Assembly: GCA_944385935.1 (NCBI GenBank)
Contig: CALWZC010000015.1
Coordinates: 1 to 56,952, forward strand
Reading direction: 5' to 3'
DNA length: 56,952 bases
Origin: an uncultured Anaerofilum sp.
GTDB taxonomy: Bacteria; Bacillota; Clostridia; Oscillospirales; Ruminococcaceae
The translations under genes were made by a program, and so were the position numbers. The notes beneath the pieces are model-generated. The model worked only from the letters and a program-made list of their open reading frames with translations, ran no database searches and was not told the origin of the DNA. The stretch's first letter is position 1, and the number at the start of each line of letters is the position of its first letter. Below, piece by piece: positions 1-8,633 of this stretch.

Positions 1-114
1 AACCGAGGGGCCGAGGCTCAAAAAAGCCCGGAATATCAAGGAAAATCATCGCTCAGACGATTGAAGTACGGCTTGAAGGCTGCACGTCGTGCACCTCAGT
101 TCAGCAAGCGCTAA
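1..114 (+). pseudogene. rpsI: 3' end of ribosomal protein S9 gene (fragment; upstream part not S9-like)
   Basis: The frame open from base 1 ends in KYGLKAARRAPQFSKR followed by TAA at 112-114. This is the strongly conserved C-terminus of ribosomal protein S9 (uS9), whose basic tail reaches the ribosomal P site. Only about the last 17 codons (64-111) match. The 21 codons before them do not resemble the S9 residues expected there (a ...ERK stretch before KYGLK). So this is either a duplicated 3' end left by an integrative element that uses rpsI as its attachment site, or an artefact at a contig end. The rest of the gene, if intact, lies left of the window. Confidence 0.55.
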
Positions 115-137
115 TTGTTTGCAATATATAAAATTTT

Positions 138-169
138 ACCCCGGAGCCATATGGTTTCCGGGGTTTTTC
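138..169. terminator. Rho-independent terminator after rpsI, possibly bidirectional
   Basis: The arms at 138-148 and 153-164 form a GC-rich hairpin (ACCCCGGAGCC with GGTTTCCGGGGT) followed by TTTTTCTTT on the plus strand. On the minus strand the hairpin is followed by TAAAATTTT, so it may also stop transcription of the SGNH gene that ends at 213. Confidence 0.8.
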
Positions 170-212
170 TTTGTAGGGAAATAGTCTAATTTTACTTGTA
201 AAAGGAAAAAGG

Positions 213-1157
213 TCAAAACACGCCCATAGCATAGCAATCTCTAATAAGAAGTTTTGTGCGCAGAGAGGCCCCCTCACTGGTAAGGTGGTTGTTGCTATCA
301 TAAAATAACTCAGGGGGAAGCAGACAATCTGTCAATTTTCCAAGATAGGGTATATCAAGCTGGGTTTTTACTTGTTTTTCAAATGCTTCCATTTCTTCTA
401 TGGTGCCTGTATATGCAAGAGAGTCAAAGGGAGCCCATGTGAGATAAACAGAAGCACCTGCTTTTTCAGCTTTGTGTGCAAAATTTCGCACTGATTTTAC
501 TACGTCTGGAGAAAGGCTGCTGCTATCAAGGGAAAGGATATTGTTTTTATCATATCCAGATTCTAGCAAAGTTTCTCGTGGTATAATAATATCCCCCCAT
601 TTTCCAAAGCCAAAGGCTGTATATTGCTCCAAGGGAGTTTGGGTAGGGGCACCTTGTGTATGGAACAAATCTAATTTTTTCTGAGAATAGCTATAATAAT
701 TGGAAATCATATTTGGGATGTAAGATAAAGGTAACTTTGCTAATAGAGAAGGGGAGTTTTCCACTGCCATCCATGTAGTAGAATAGCTTACATTGTTTTG
801 CCACATAGCAAACTCAGGTGCTATGATGACAATATCCCCTTGATGAAGTTCTCCATCCAGCAAAGAAAAATAATATTCTAGCCCTAAATATGCAGTAGCA
901 CCTAAGGAGATGCAAGGTATACCAGCCTCTTGAGAAAGGGTTTCGCATTCAATGGAATAGGGAACGCTAGACCCTCCAACCAGCAAAATCCTTGGCCCCT
1001 GTGTTTGCTGTAGGATTTCTTGTTTTATTGCCACAGACCCCATCAAGCTGCCTCGAAACATGGCGGGCAGTCTTTGTACATAAACAAAATATCCCACAGG
1101 AATCAGCAACACTGCCATAAGAAAGCAGATGAGTTTGAGAAAAAATAATTTTTTCAT
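213..1157 (-). CDS. Membrane-anchored SGNH/DltD-like protein, partner of MBOAT acyltransferase
   Basis: This 314-aa protein has an N-terminal membrane anchor (residues about 5-27, preceded by MKK), so its main domain is predicted outside the cell. Residues around 58-63 (VGGSSVPYS) resemble the block-I Ser of SGNH hydrolases, and DSNNHLTSEG near the C-terminus supplies a D-x3-H block V. It lies 15 nt downstream of an MBOAT gene, the AlgI/AlgJ, DltB/DltD and PatA/PatB arrangement. In such pairs the MBOAT passes an acyl group across the membrane and the SGNH protein transfers it to an extracellular glycan. The acceptor is not identifiable here. The family is divergent, so the acyl-transfer role is inferred mainly from context. 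Confidence 0.7.
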   Translation of the reverse strand: MKKLFFLKLICFLMAVLLIPVGYFVYVQRLPAMFRGSLMGSVAIKQEILQQTQGPRILLVGGSSVPYSIECETLSQEAGIPCISLGATAYLGLEYYFSLLDGELHQGDIVIIAPEFAMWQNNVSYSTTWMAVENSPSLLAKLPLSYIPNMISNYYSYSQKKLDLFHTQGAPTQTPLEQYTAFGFGKWGDIIIPRETLLESGYDKNNILSLDSSSLSPDVVKSVRNFAHKAEKAGASVYLTWAPFDSLAYTGTIEEMEAFEKQVKTQLDIPYLGKLTDCLLPPELFYDSNNHLTSEGASLRTKLLIRDCYAMGVF

Positions 1158-1172
1158 GAGTAGTCTCCTACC

Positions 1173-2645
1173 TTAAAATTGAAAGTAGATAAATTCCACA
1201 GCCACTCCTTCTGGTATGGTAAGAGCAGCCAATACCACAGCAGTGCACACAATAAATCGCACACCCCATTTCAGCAAACAGGGACTTTTTTGCAAAGCAG
1301 CAATGGCATCACCCCAACGATAACGAAAATAGTCATGAACAATAAGTAGAGTAAGTGCTGCACAAAGAGCAATTAGGTTGCTGCCTGTTAAACCAATGGT
1401 TTGCAATGCCACAGAGATTCCCTGTATAGGGGAACTGAGTGCCCAAGGAATACGAGAAAGGATAAAAATAGCATCAGAGAGGGTTTCTGCTCGGAAAAAT
1501 ATCCAACATAAGCATACTAGCCCAAAGCAAACCGCCCAATGGATTGTTTGCAATGTATAGCGCACAATCCCTTTTTTATTTTCCATATATTTATTACGCA
1601 TAGGCAAAAGGAATACATCTACTATATTTAGCAAACCAAACAATGCACCCCATAGAACAAAATTCCAGCTTGCTCCATGCCACAATCCACTGATAAAAAA
1701 GGTAATGAATAGGTTCCGCAAGTGTTTTGCCTTAGAACAGCGACTACCACCCAAGGGAATGTATACATAATCCTTAAACCATGTGGAAAGAGAAATATGC
1801 CATCTGCGCCAGAATTCCCGAATATTGGTGGAAAAATAGGGACAATCAAAATTTTCCATCAATCGAAATCCTAAAATACGGGCACTTCCTAATGCAATAT
1901 CCGAGTAACCAGAAAAATCGCAGTAAATTTGGAACGCAAATAAAATAGTTCCAATTACATACGCCATAGGCCCACAACCTTGTAGATTGCCATATACTTT
2001 TTCTACATAGATGGCAGCAGTATCTGCTACCACTACCTTTTTAAATAATCCCCATGCAATTTGATGGCATCCATAAGAGGCATTGGCTACTGAAAAATTG
2101 TGCTTTTCTTTAAATTGTGGCAATAGGGTGACTGCTCGCTCAATAGGTCCTGCAACTAACTGTGGAAAAAAACTCACATACAGGGCATAAATTCCAAAAT
2201 GCCTCTGGGCTGCCAATTCTCCACGATATACATCAATAATGTAGCTGAGGGTTTGGAAGGTATAGAAGCTAATTCCCACTGGCAAGAGCACCTGAACAGT
2301 AAAATCATCAACAGGCAAGGAAAACCTTCGCAATAAAGCTGTGACAGAATGGCTGAAAAAGTTGAAATATTTAAAATAGAATAAACAAGCTAAACTAACT
2401 AGAATACCGCCCCAAAGCCAAAGGCGTTTTTGTTTTATGCTAGTGGATTTTTCTACTTTCAAAGCGGCAAAATAGCTGGTGGCTGTGGTGAAAAGAATTA
2501 AAAAAACCAATTTAGGATTCCAGCTCATATAGAAATAATAACTGGCACAGAGAAGAAGAATCCAGCGGTATTTGTGGGTACACAGAAAATACCCTGCTGT
2601 TACTATAGGAAGAAACAAGGCATATTGCCACGAATTAAATAGCAT
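1173..2645 (-). CDS. MBOAT family membrane O-acyltransferase (AlgI/DltB-like)
   Basis: This is a 490-aa polytopic membrane protein. It has the MBOAT signatures FWRRWHISLSTWFKDYVYIP and SGLWHGASWNFVLWG, the second containing the conserved catalytic His. FYTFQTLSYIIDVYRGE is also typical of the AlgI branch. It would move acyl groups from an intracellular donor to an exported glycan together with the SGNH protein that follows 15 nt downstream. The ATG at 2645 is preceded by AAAGGAG about 9 nt away, and a minus-strand promoter lies at 2695-2723. A second, distinct MBOAT gene is at 37125-38675. The substrate is unknown. Confidence 0.9.
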   Translation of the reverse strand: MLFNSWQYALFLPIVTAGYFLCTHKYRWILLLCASYYFYMSWNPKLVFLILFTTATSYFAALKVEKSTSIKQKRLWLWGGILVSLACLFYFKYFNFFSHSVTALLRRFSLPVDDFTVQVLLPVGISFYTFQTLSYIIDVYRGELAAQRHFGIYALYVSFFPQLVAGPIERAVTLLPQFKEKHNFSVANASYGCHQIAWGLFKKVVVADTAAIYVEKVYGNLQGCGPMAYVIGTILFAFQIYCDFSGYSDIALGSARILGFRLMENFDCPYFSTNIREFWRRWHISLSTWFKDYVYIPLGGSRCSKAKHLRNLFITFFISGLWHGASWNFVLWGALFGLLNIVDVFLLPMRNKYMENKKGIVRYTLQTIHWAVCFGLVCLCWIFFRAETLSDAIFILSRIPWALSSPIQGISVALQTIGLTGSNLIALCAALTLLIVHDYFRYRWGDAIAALQKSPCLLKWGVRFIVCTAVVLAALTIPEGVAVEFIYFQF

Positions 2646-2694
2646 TCCATTGCACTCCTTTAAAGAAATTCAATCTATTTACAATGTAAGGTTT

Positions 2695-2751
2695 AGTATA
2701 TCAAATGAATTCCATAGATACAATTGACAAATACAAAAAAATCAATATAGT
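2695..2751. promoter_or_regulatory. Back-to-back divergent promoters (MBOAT operon and PhnD-like gene)
   Basis: Minus strand: -10 TATACT at 2700-2695 and -35 TTGTAT at 2723-2718, spacer 17. Plus strand: -35 TTGACA at 2724-2729 and -10 TATAGT at 2746-2751, spacer 16. The two -35 boxes abut, so polymerase bound at one promoter should hinder binding at the other. The plus transcript would carry a leader of about 140-155 nt. Confidence 0.65.
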
Positions 2752-2913
2752 AATAGGATGAGTAGCCCTATTGACTCATGGAAAATATACAATCGCTGTT
2801 TTTATTGGTCATTTGTGTTGAGCTTTGAAAAAAACAATACACGAATAGAAATAAAAGAAATAACTGTATAAGATAAGGTAGGAAGAAAAAATTCAATGAT
2901 GTGGGGAACAGCA

Positions 2914-3906
2914 ATGGGAAAATTAAAAAAGATGGTGCTGGGTCTGGTAGGAATTTGTTGTGTTCTGTCTGGCTGCACCTTTCAAACAAACAGCCCTTCT
3001 CAAGAACAACAACACATAGAATTACTCACCATTGCTTTGCCTCCCAGCGGAGAAACCCAACATTTGATGGAAACAATTCACCCTCTGCAAGAATTATTGC
3101 AAAGCGGGCTGGAAAAACAGGGATGGAGTGTGGATAAAATTTTAATTAGTTCCGGCAGTAGCTACGAAGCAGTAGGTGATGCCCTAGAAAATGGAACAGC
3201 AGACTTGGGTTTTATACCCAAAATGATGTATGTAGACTATCAAAAGGAATGTACACCATTGCTTCAGGCATTGCGCTATAAACTATCAAAAGATTTTTCT
3301 GTACCAGAAAAATGGAATGACAAAAAGTCTCCCAATACTACAAGCGAAACTACTTCTACATATAGAGGTTTGATTTTGGCAGGCCCATCTCCAAAGGGAA
3401 TAGAGCTTGCAGAAAAAATTGCAAATGGGGAAGAAATTTCCTTTGAAGAACTTTCACAGGCGAAATGGAGTGTTCTTCAACAATCTTCTCCAGCAGGGAA
3501 GGTATATCCAGAACTTTGGCTTTGTGAAAAATATCAAAAGGGATTAGAAGATTTACCCTATCTGGTAGAAGTAGATAGCTATGAAAAGGCATTTTCTCGC
3601 TTGGCAAATCAACGGGCGGATATTATTTGTGTGTATGCTGATGCAAGAAAAGACTTTGCCTATCATTGGAATGCGGTGTTTCGGATGGAGCAGAGTATAT
3701 GGCATGATACAGCTGTAATTGGCGTGACCAATGTAATTGAAAATGAAATTTTGGCATGCACCAATCATTCTGAAAAGATGACACCAGCACTGCAAGAGGC
3801 AATTCAAACAGCGTTTTTGGAAGTGATTCAAACCCCACAAGGACAACAAGCCATGTCTATATATGGTCATGTAGATTATCGAAAAATGCAGCAATATGCA
3901 AAGTAA
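2914..3906 (+). CDS. PhnD-like substrate-binding lipoprotein of an ABC transporter
   Basis: The product is about 330 aa with a lipoprotein signal: MGKLKKMVLGLVGICCVLSGC, lipobox LSGC, the Cys being residue 21 from this start. The mature part follows the PhnD type II periplasmic-binding fold (phosphate/phosphite/phosphonate family): an LTIALPPSGE-like first strand, SSGSSYEAVGDALENGTADLGFIP as the ligand-loop region, and a second lobe with RADIICVYADA. No permease or ATPase gene is adjacent, so the transporter partner is elsewhere or the protein is an orphan sensor. I chose ATG 2914 because the signal peptide then starts cleanly and GGGGA precedes it. ATG 2896, behind AGGAAG, would add six residues and cannot be excluded. 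Confidence 0.75.
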   Translation: MGKLKKMVLGLVGICCVLSGCTFQTNSPSQEQQHIELLTIALPPSGETQHLMETIHPLQELLQSGLEKQGWSVDKILISSGSSYEAVGDALENGTADLGFIPKMMYVDYQKECTPLLQALRYKLSKDFSVPEKWNDKKSPNTTSETTSTYRGLILAGPSPKGIELAEKIANGEEISFEELSQAKWSVLQQSSPAGKVYPELWLCEKYQKGLEDLPYLVEVDSYEKAFSRLANQRADIICVYADARKDFAYHWNAVFRMEQSIWHDTAVIGVTNVIENEILACTNHSEKMTPALQEAIQTAFLEVIQTPQGQQAMSIYGHVDYRKMQQYAK

Positions 3907-4082
3907 TGTATAGAGTGTTTTTCAATGAAAAACAAAACAATAGAAACTTTGATAAAAGCAGCAAGCAGCAAAGATTGATTTCTGATAAAAAAAGATACTT
4001 CCGTTATATGTTTGTTGGAAAATTTGCTCTTTTTCAGGAATAAAATTCCAAAAAAGGGGTAAAAAACAGAAAAAATTGTCAG

Positions 4083-4094
4083 CACTTTAAAGTG
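4083..4094. promoter_or_regulatory. 12-nt palindrome upstream of the opp promoter
   Basis: CACTTTAAAGTG is perfectly self-complementary and lies 40 nt upstream of the opp -35 box. It is the only clear symmetric site between the PhnD-like gene and the promoter, so it is a candidate activator or repressor site. The rest of 3907-4130 is AT-rich; a small hairpin at 3918-3934 is the only other structure seen. Confidence 0.35.
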
Positions 4095-4133
4095 TTAAAC
4101 TATTTTTTGCCTTTCTTTTGTGTAATCTGTACA

Positions 4134-4162
4134 TTGACAGAATTTCAATTTTATATTAAAAT
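4134..4162 (+). promoter_or_regulatory. Promoter of the oligopeptide transporter operon
   Basis: TTGACA at 4134-4139, a 17-nt spacer and TAAAAT at 4157-4162 make a near-consensus sigma-70 promoter. Transcription would start near 4169, giving a leader of about 115 nt before oppA. Confidence 0.75.
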
Positions 4163-4207
4163 CTTTCACATGAGTTACACATATTGTCCATGACTCAGAA
4201 CCAATTG

Positions 4208-4254
4208 CCGAAGATTTGACTGGTGGGGTGGGCTCACTGTAAGAGCATCTTCGG
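4208..4254 (+). promoter_or_regulatory. Structured 5' leader of oppA (long-range hairpin)
   Basis: CCGAAGAT (4208-4215) and ATCTTCGG (4247-4254) are perfect inverse complements enclosing a G-rich 31-nt loop, ending 14 nt before the oppA ribosome-binding site (AAGGAG at 4269-4274). It has no U-tract, so it is not a terminator. It could be an mRNA-stability or cis-regulatory element. I recognise no known riboswitch in it. Confidence 0.45.
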
Positions 4255-4282
4255 AAAACTTTATGGCAAAGGAGAAAGCACA

Positions 4283-6169
4283 ATGAAAAAAGCACTTTCG
4301 TTGACTCTGGCTGCTTCTATGGCAGTAGGTCTGGCAGCTTGCGGCGGTGGTTCTTCCAGCTCTGGCAGCACTTCCACCAGCGGTTCCACTTCCAGCACTG
4401 GTTCCGCATCTGGCAACGACACCATTGTTGTAGCTGTAAATGCAAACTTTGAGGAGAAATGGAATCCCCTTCTGGTAGAGAGCGCATATGACATGCAGGT
4501 TCTGGACCAGATTTTTGTTAACCCTCAGCGTACCAACATTGACAATGAGATGGAGGACTGGGGTGGCAGCATTAAGCTAACCGAGAATGAGGATGGCACT
4601 GCAACCTATACCGTTACTGTAAAAGAGGGTATGAAGTTTAGCGATGGCGAGCCCGTTACCATTGATGACTATCTGTATGCTTTGTACATCTATGCAGACC
4701 CCTCCTATACTGGCCCCGCTAGCTTGGCAAACGAGGATATCGTAGGTATGAAAGAGTACTACTACGATACCGAAGACTACGCAGCTATTGAGCAGCAGGT
4801 AGAGGCTTATACTCCCACCGAGGATGAGATTAAGCCTGTTGCAGAGCGTTGGGCACAAGAAAACGGCATGACCGTTGAAGAGTTTATGCCCGGTACTGGT
4901 GATGCAAACTACAACGATTACATCCTGCCTGAGTTGAAGGCTACCTACAAGCAGAGCTTGATTAAAGCAGGTATGACTGAAGGTGTTAAGGTTCCTGAGA
5001 TTGCAGGTGTAAAGCGTGTGGATGACTACACTGCAACTGTTACCTACAACACCTTAAATATCATCGGTGACCGTAACATCAATGCTCCTCTGGTTCCTGC
5101 TCACTACTATGGACAGTATACCAAAGGCGATGTAAGTGCTCCTCTGAAGAATATGGAGCCCATGGGAAGCGGCCCCTACAAGTGGGCTGGATTCTCCGAT
5201 AACATCGTTAGCCTGACCGCAAACAATGATTACTTTGAGGGTCAGCCTAAGACTCCTAATGTAAAGTTCCAGTATGTTCCCAATACTGATACCGTTGCAG
5301 AGTTGTCTGCTGGCCGTATCGACATTGGTAATGCTAACTCTGACCAAGAAACCTTGGATGAGATTGAGGCAGGCGGCAACATGACCTATGAGCTGGTAGC
5401 AAATGCTGGCTATGGTTACATGGGTATGAACTGCAAGACATTGAGCAAGGAAGTTCGTCAAGGTATCTTCTACTTGATGAACCGTAAGCCTGCTGTACAG
5501 GGTTACTTTGGTGATTTGGCAACTGTAATTGAGCGTCCTATGACCACCATTTTGGCTGAGTATCCTCAGGATGCTACCGAGATGTATCCTTACAGCCCTG
5601 AAAAGGCTCTGGAGAAATTCCAAGAGGCAGGTTACACCCAGCAGGGCGGCAAGCTGGTAAATGCAAATGGTGAGCAACTGAAGGTTGTTGTATATGTTGG
5701 CGGTTCCGGCAGCGGCGACCACCCCGCATATGCAATGTTGACTCAGGCTGCAACTGCTATGGCAGAGATGGGCGCAGAGTTGCAGATTCAGGACGTTGAC
5801 TTCAACGTTTTGCAGGCTGCTATGAACGATGGCACCGCTGATATGTGGTGTATGGCTTGGGGCGCAGCAAATAACTGCGACAAGACTCAGCAGTTCTCCA
5901 CCACTGGTGGTCAGAACCGTTATCGCATCTCCGACGAGAAGCTGGATGGTATGCTGGCAGAGATTGTAAAGACCTCTGACTTGGAAGCACGTAAAGCTTT
6001 GGTAAGCGATATGCTGGACTACTCTATGGAGTTGGCTATTGAGCTGCCTCTGTATCAGCGTGAAAATGTATGGGCTTACAACACCGATAACTTGAACATG
6101 GATACTGTTCAGAAGTCCAGTGCAACTTGGGATTTCACCGACTTCCTGTGGCAGATTGAAATGAACTGA
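4283..6169 (+). CDS. oppA: Oligopeptide ABC transporter substrate-binding lipoprotein
   Basis: This 628-aa SBP_bac_5 family protein captures peptides outside the cell and delivers them to the OppBCDF permease encoded downstream. The lipoprotein signal MKKALSLTLAASMAVGLAAC ends in lipobox LAAC. A Ser/Gly/Thr-rich linker of about 30 residues precedes the folded domain, which starts near IVVAVNANFEEKWNPL. YTVTVKEGMKFSDGEPVTIDD is the family signature. ATG 4283 is chosen over upstream in-frame starts because AAGGAG lies 8 nt before it and the signal peptide begins there. Codon use is strongly biased (CGT, GGT, AAC), suggesting high expression. Whether the ligand is di- or oligopeptides cannot be told. 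Confidence 0.93.
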   Translation: MKKALSLTLAASMAVGLAACGGGSSSSGSTSTSGSTSSTGSASGNDTIVVAVNANFEEKWNPLLVESAYDMQVLDQIFVNPQRTNIDNEMEDWGGSIKLTENEDGTATYTVTVKEGMKFSDGEPVTIDDYLYALYIYADPSYTGPASLANEDIVGMKEYYYDTEDYAAIEQQVEAYTPTEDEIKPVAERWAQENGMTVEEFMPGTGDANYNDYILPELKATYKQSLIKAGMTEGVKVPEIAGVKRVDDYTATVTYNTLNIIGDRNINAPLVPAHYYGQYTKGDVSAPLKNMEPMGSGPYKWAGFSDNIVSLTANNDYFEGQPKTPNVKFQYVPNTDTVAELSAGRIDIGNANSDQETLDEIEAGGNMTYELVANAGYGYMGMNCKTLSKEVRQGIFYLMNRKPAVQGYFGDLATVIERPMTTILAEYPQDATEMYPYSPEKALEKFQEAGYTQQGGKLVNANGEQLKVVVYVGGSGSGDHPAYAMLTQAATAMAEMGAELQIQDVDFNVLQAAMNDGTADMWCMAWGAANNCDKTQQFSTTGGQNRYRISDEKLDGMLAEIVKTSDLEARKALVSDMLDYSMELAIELPLYQRENVWAYNTDNLNMDTVQKSSATWDFTDFLWQIEMN

Positions 6170-6206
6170 TTCTTTTGATACAGTTTGTTTTAGCTTAAAA
6201 GTAGGC

Positions 6207-6249
6207 AGAGACCCAGCTGTGTTTTGTACGGCTGGGTCTCTTTCATTTT
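6207..6249 (+). terminator. Attenuating terminator between oppA and oppB
   Basis: AGAGACCCAGC (6207-6217) and GCTGGGTCTCT (6231-6241) form a perfect 11-bp stem with a 13-nt loop, followed by TTCATTTTTG. It lies just after the oppA stop. Partial read-through would give more binding protein than permease, the usual ratio for such importers. Confidence 0.85.
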
Positions 6250-6490
6250 TGTTTGCCTTTTCCTGCAAAAAAGCTTTATTTCTTTGTAGGAGCAAAGAAA
6301 AATGAAAGAAGGTTTGTGGGATGTGTTTTTTAATAAAAAATGTTTTTCTCACAAATACAACTATGGAATTGCTATGAATAAAAAATAGATAAAAACTGGA
6401 AAAATTCAGGCTTTTTTCCATAAAATACGCATTATTAAAAAAATATTTACACAAAAAACGAAAAAAGTGTTGTTTTAGGAATGACAAATA

Positions 6491-6519
6491 TTGCAATTTT
6501 ACGGCGAATATGATATACT
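6491..6519 (+). promoter_or_regulatory. Internal promoter for oppBCDF
   Basis: TTGCAA at 6491-6496, a 17-nt spacer and TATACT at 6514-6519 lie in the 443-bp gap between oppA and oppB. The permease and ATPase genes can therefore be transcribed independently of the oppA terminator. The remainder of 6250-6490 is AT-rich with nothing else recognised. Confidence 0.7.
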
Positions 6520-6612
6520 ATTCATCGTCTATTGCATGGAAAGTTTTTTCCTATCAAAATTTGCCGAAGTCGGTCAGGACCGTTTTTGGCAGCAGAAAGC
6601 AGGTGTTGTCCG

Positions 6613-7593
6613 TTGAAACAATATATCATTCGGCGGGTGCTCATCAGTCTGATTGTTCTGTTCGGCGTATCCATTATGCTGTATGCGCTGGTTCGCAGCA
6701 TGCCTTCGGACTATGTGACCCTGTCCACCTCTACCAACCCCAATGTAACCGAAGAGATGCGCAATCATCTGCGGGAACTGTATGGATTGGATAAAGGCAT
6801 TTTTCAGGGATATCTCGACTGGCTCGTAAGTGCCCTAAAGGGTGACCTTGGTGATAGCATGGTTATGAAACGTCCAGTTTCTCAGGTTATTGCACAATAT
6901 GCACCCGTTACCTTCTCGGTATCTGCCATTGCTTTAGCTTTGCAGCTTATCATTGCCATTCCTTTGGGCATTTTGGCAGCTCGGAAACAATATACAAAGA
7001 CAGACTATATCATTACCACTTTGGTATTTTTGGGTTTGTCTCTTCCCAGCTTCTTCTTTGCGGCGGTGCTAAAACGTGCTTTTGGCCCCTATGGATTGGA
7101 CTGGTTCCCCATCTCTGGTATGTTAAATGCTCGTGTAAATTATCCCGATGGTATGACATGGGCAAAGCTAGTGGACTACTTCCAACATTTGGTGTTGCCC
7201 ATTAGTGTGTTTGTTATTACTGGTTTGGGAAGTATGCTACGTTATACCCGTACAAATATGTTGGAAGTACTGAATGCTGACTACATTCGTACTGCTCGTG
7301 CAAAGGGTGTACCAGAGCATCGGGTTGTATACTCTCACGCCTTCCGTAATACATTGATTCCCATTGTAACCCTGTTGGGTTCCAGCCTGCCCGGACTGTT
7401 CAGTGGTGCAGCTATCACCGAGAACTTGTTTGGTATTGAGGGCTTAGGTAATATCGGTTTGCGTGCTTCTCAGATGGCAGACGTACCTTACCTGATGGGC
7501 TTTAATATGTTGCTTGCAACTATGACAATTTTAGGCTTTTTGCTCTCTGACATTTTGTATGCGGTAGTTGATCCCCGTGTACGGTTGAGCTAA
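6613..7593 (+). CDS. oppB: Oligopeptide ABC transporter permease, OppB/DppB type
   Basis: The product is a 326-aa membrane permease from a TTG start at 6613 (MKQYIIRRVLISLIVLFGVS), preceded by AGGTG 7 nt upstream. Longer in-frame starts would add a Cys/Arg-rich stretch atypical of the family. The N-terminal transmembrane helix, the periplasmic segment with STSTNPNVTEEMRNHLRELY, and the EAA loop region LNADYIRTARAKGVPEHRVV are all as in OppB. It forms the channel with OppC and docks the ATPases OppD and OppF. It ends 18 nt before oppC. Confidence 0.92.
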   Translation: MKQYIIRRVLISLIVLFGVSIMLYALVRSMPSDYVTLSTSTNPNVTEEMRNHLRELYGLDKGIFQGYLDWLVSALKGDLGDSMVMKRPVSQVIAQYAPVTFSVSAIALALQLIIAIPLGILAARKQYTKTDYIITTLVFLGLSLPSFFFAAVLKRAFGPYGLDWFPISGMLNARVNYPDGMTWAKLVDYFQHLVLPISVFVITGLGSMLRYTRTNMLEVLNADYIRTARAKGVPEHRVVYSHAFRNTLIPIVTLLGSSLPGLFSGAAITENLFGIEGLGNIGLRASQMADVPYLMGFNMLLATMTILGFLLSDILYAVVDPRVRLS

Positions 7594-7611
7594 GAAAGGA
7601 GGAGCGACCTA

Positions 7612-8619
7612 ATGAGTGAAGAAATGAAAAACAACCAGACCGCTGCCTCTGTAGACCGTATGGAGGAGATGGAAGAAAAACGTCTGTTTATGACTCCCGG
7701 TCAAATTGTAATGCGGCAGTTCCTCCGCAACAAGTTGGCTGTGGTAGGTCTGGTTCTGTTGGTAGCTATGGCGTTGTTCTGTTTTGTTGGCCCACTGTTT
7801 AGTGAGTATGGCGAGGCAGAAATTTTCTACCGCAATCCCGAAACCAACGAAGAAATCCGCATGACTGACCACGAAGCCATTGCGTCTGCTGTATTGAACG
7901 CAAAGGATAAGCCCAGTGCAGCTCACTGGCTGGGCACCAACGAGCAGGGACAAGATGTGCTTACTCGTTTGATGTACGGTGGTCGTATTAGTTTGATGGT
8001 AGGCTTTGTGGTTGTTGCTGTTGAATTGGTAATCGGAATTACCATGGGTGGTATTGCTGGTTACTATGGCGGCAAGGTGGATATGGTCATTATGCGTATT
8101 GTAGAAATGTTCGTGTCCATCCCATTCATTCCCTTGATGTTGATTGTATCCAGTATGCTGGTGGGATTGAAGATTAGCCCCCAGTATAAAATTTACTATA
8201 CCATGTTTATCATGGGTCTAATCTTCTGGGCGGGCGTTGCTCGTATGGTGCGTGGTCAGATTTTGGCCCTGCGTGAAATGGAATATATGCAGGCTGCTGA
8301 AGCTACTGGTATCCGTACTAGCCGTAAAATTTTCCGCCACTTAGTGCCTAATGTTATGCCTGTTATCATCGTTATGGCAACTATGGACTTGGGCAGCGTT
8401 ATTTTGATGGAGTCTACCATGAGCTTCTTGGGAATTGGTGTAGGTATTCCCTATGCATCTTGGGGCAATATGGTACAATCTGTAAACGATAACGTAATTT
8501 TGCGCCAGTATTTGAACATTTGGGTTCCACCGGGACTGTGCATTTTGTTGGTTGTATTGGCCTTTAACTTTGTGGGTGATGGTTTGCGTGATGCATTCGA
8601 CCCCAAAATGAAACGATAA
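7612..8619 (+). CDS. oppC: Oligopeptide ABC transporter permease, OppC/DppC type
   Basis: This is a 335-aa second permease subunit behind a perfect AAAGGAGG site. An N-terminal cytosolic segment of about 40 residues precedes the OppC_N helix (NKLAVVGLVLLVAMALFCFV). The BPD_transp_1 domain follows, with the EAA motif region MQAAEATGIRTSRKIFRHL and the C-terminal VGDGLRDAFDPKMKR typical of OppC. HWLGTNEQGQDVLTRLMYGG is the family's conserved entry to the core. It pairs with OppB in the membrane. Confidence 0.93.
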   Translation: MSEEMKNNQTAASVDRMEEMEEKRLFMTPGQIVMRQFLRNKLAVVGLVLLVAMALFCFVGPLFSEYGEAEIFYRNPETNEEIRMTDHEAIASAVLNAKDKPSAAHWLGTNEQGQDVLTRLMYGGRISLMVGFVVVAVELVIGITMGGIAGYYGGKVDMVIMRIVEMFVSIPFIPLMLIVSSMLVGLKISPQYKIYYTMFIMGLIFWAGVARMVRGQILALREMEYMQAAEATGIRTSRKIFRHLVPNVMPVIIVMATMDLGSVILMESTMSFLGIGVGIPYASWGNMVQSVNDNVILRQYLNIWVPPGLCILLVVLAFNFVGDGLRDAFDPKMKR

Positions 8620-8633
8620 GGGAGGGCGTTTGG

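Noticed and set aside
4208-4254. opp leader hairpin considered as a T-box or known riboswitch
   Set aside because: No T-box sequence, antiterminator or aptamer core could be found, and no terminator follows before oppA.
5054-6496. 480-codon open frame on the minus strand opposite oppA
   Set aside because: It is antisense to a highly biased, clearly homologous gene. Its protein is compositionally odd (rich in Ile, His, Gln) with no recognisable domain, so it is a by-product of oppA codon bias.
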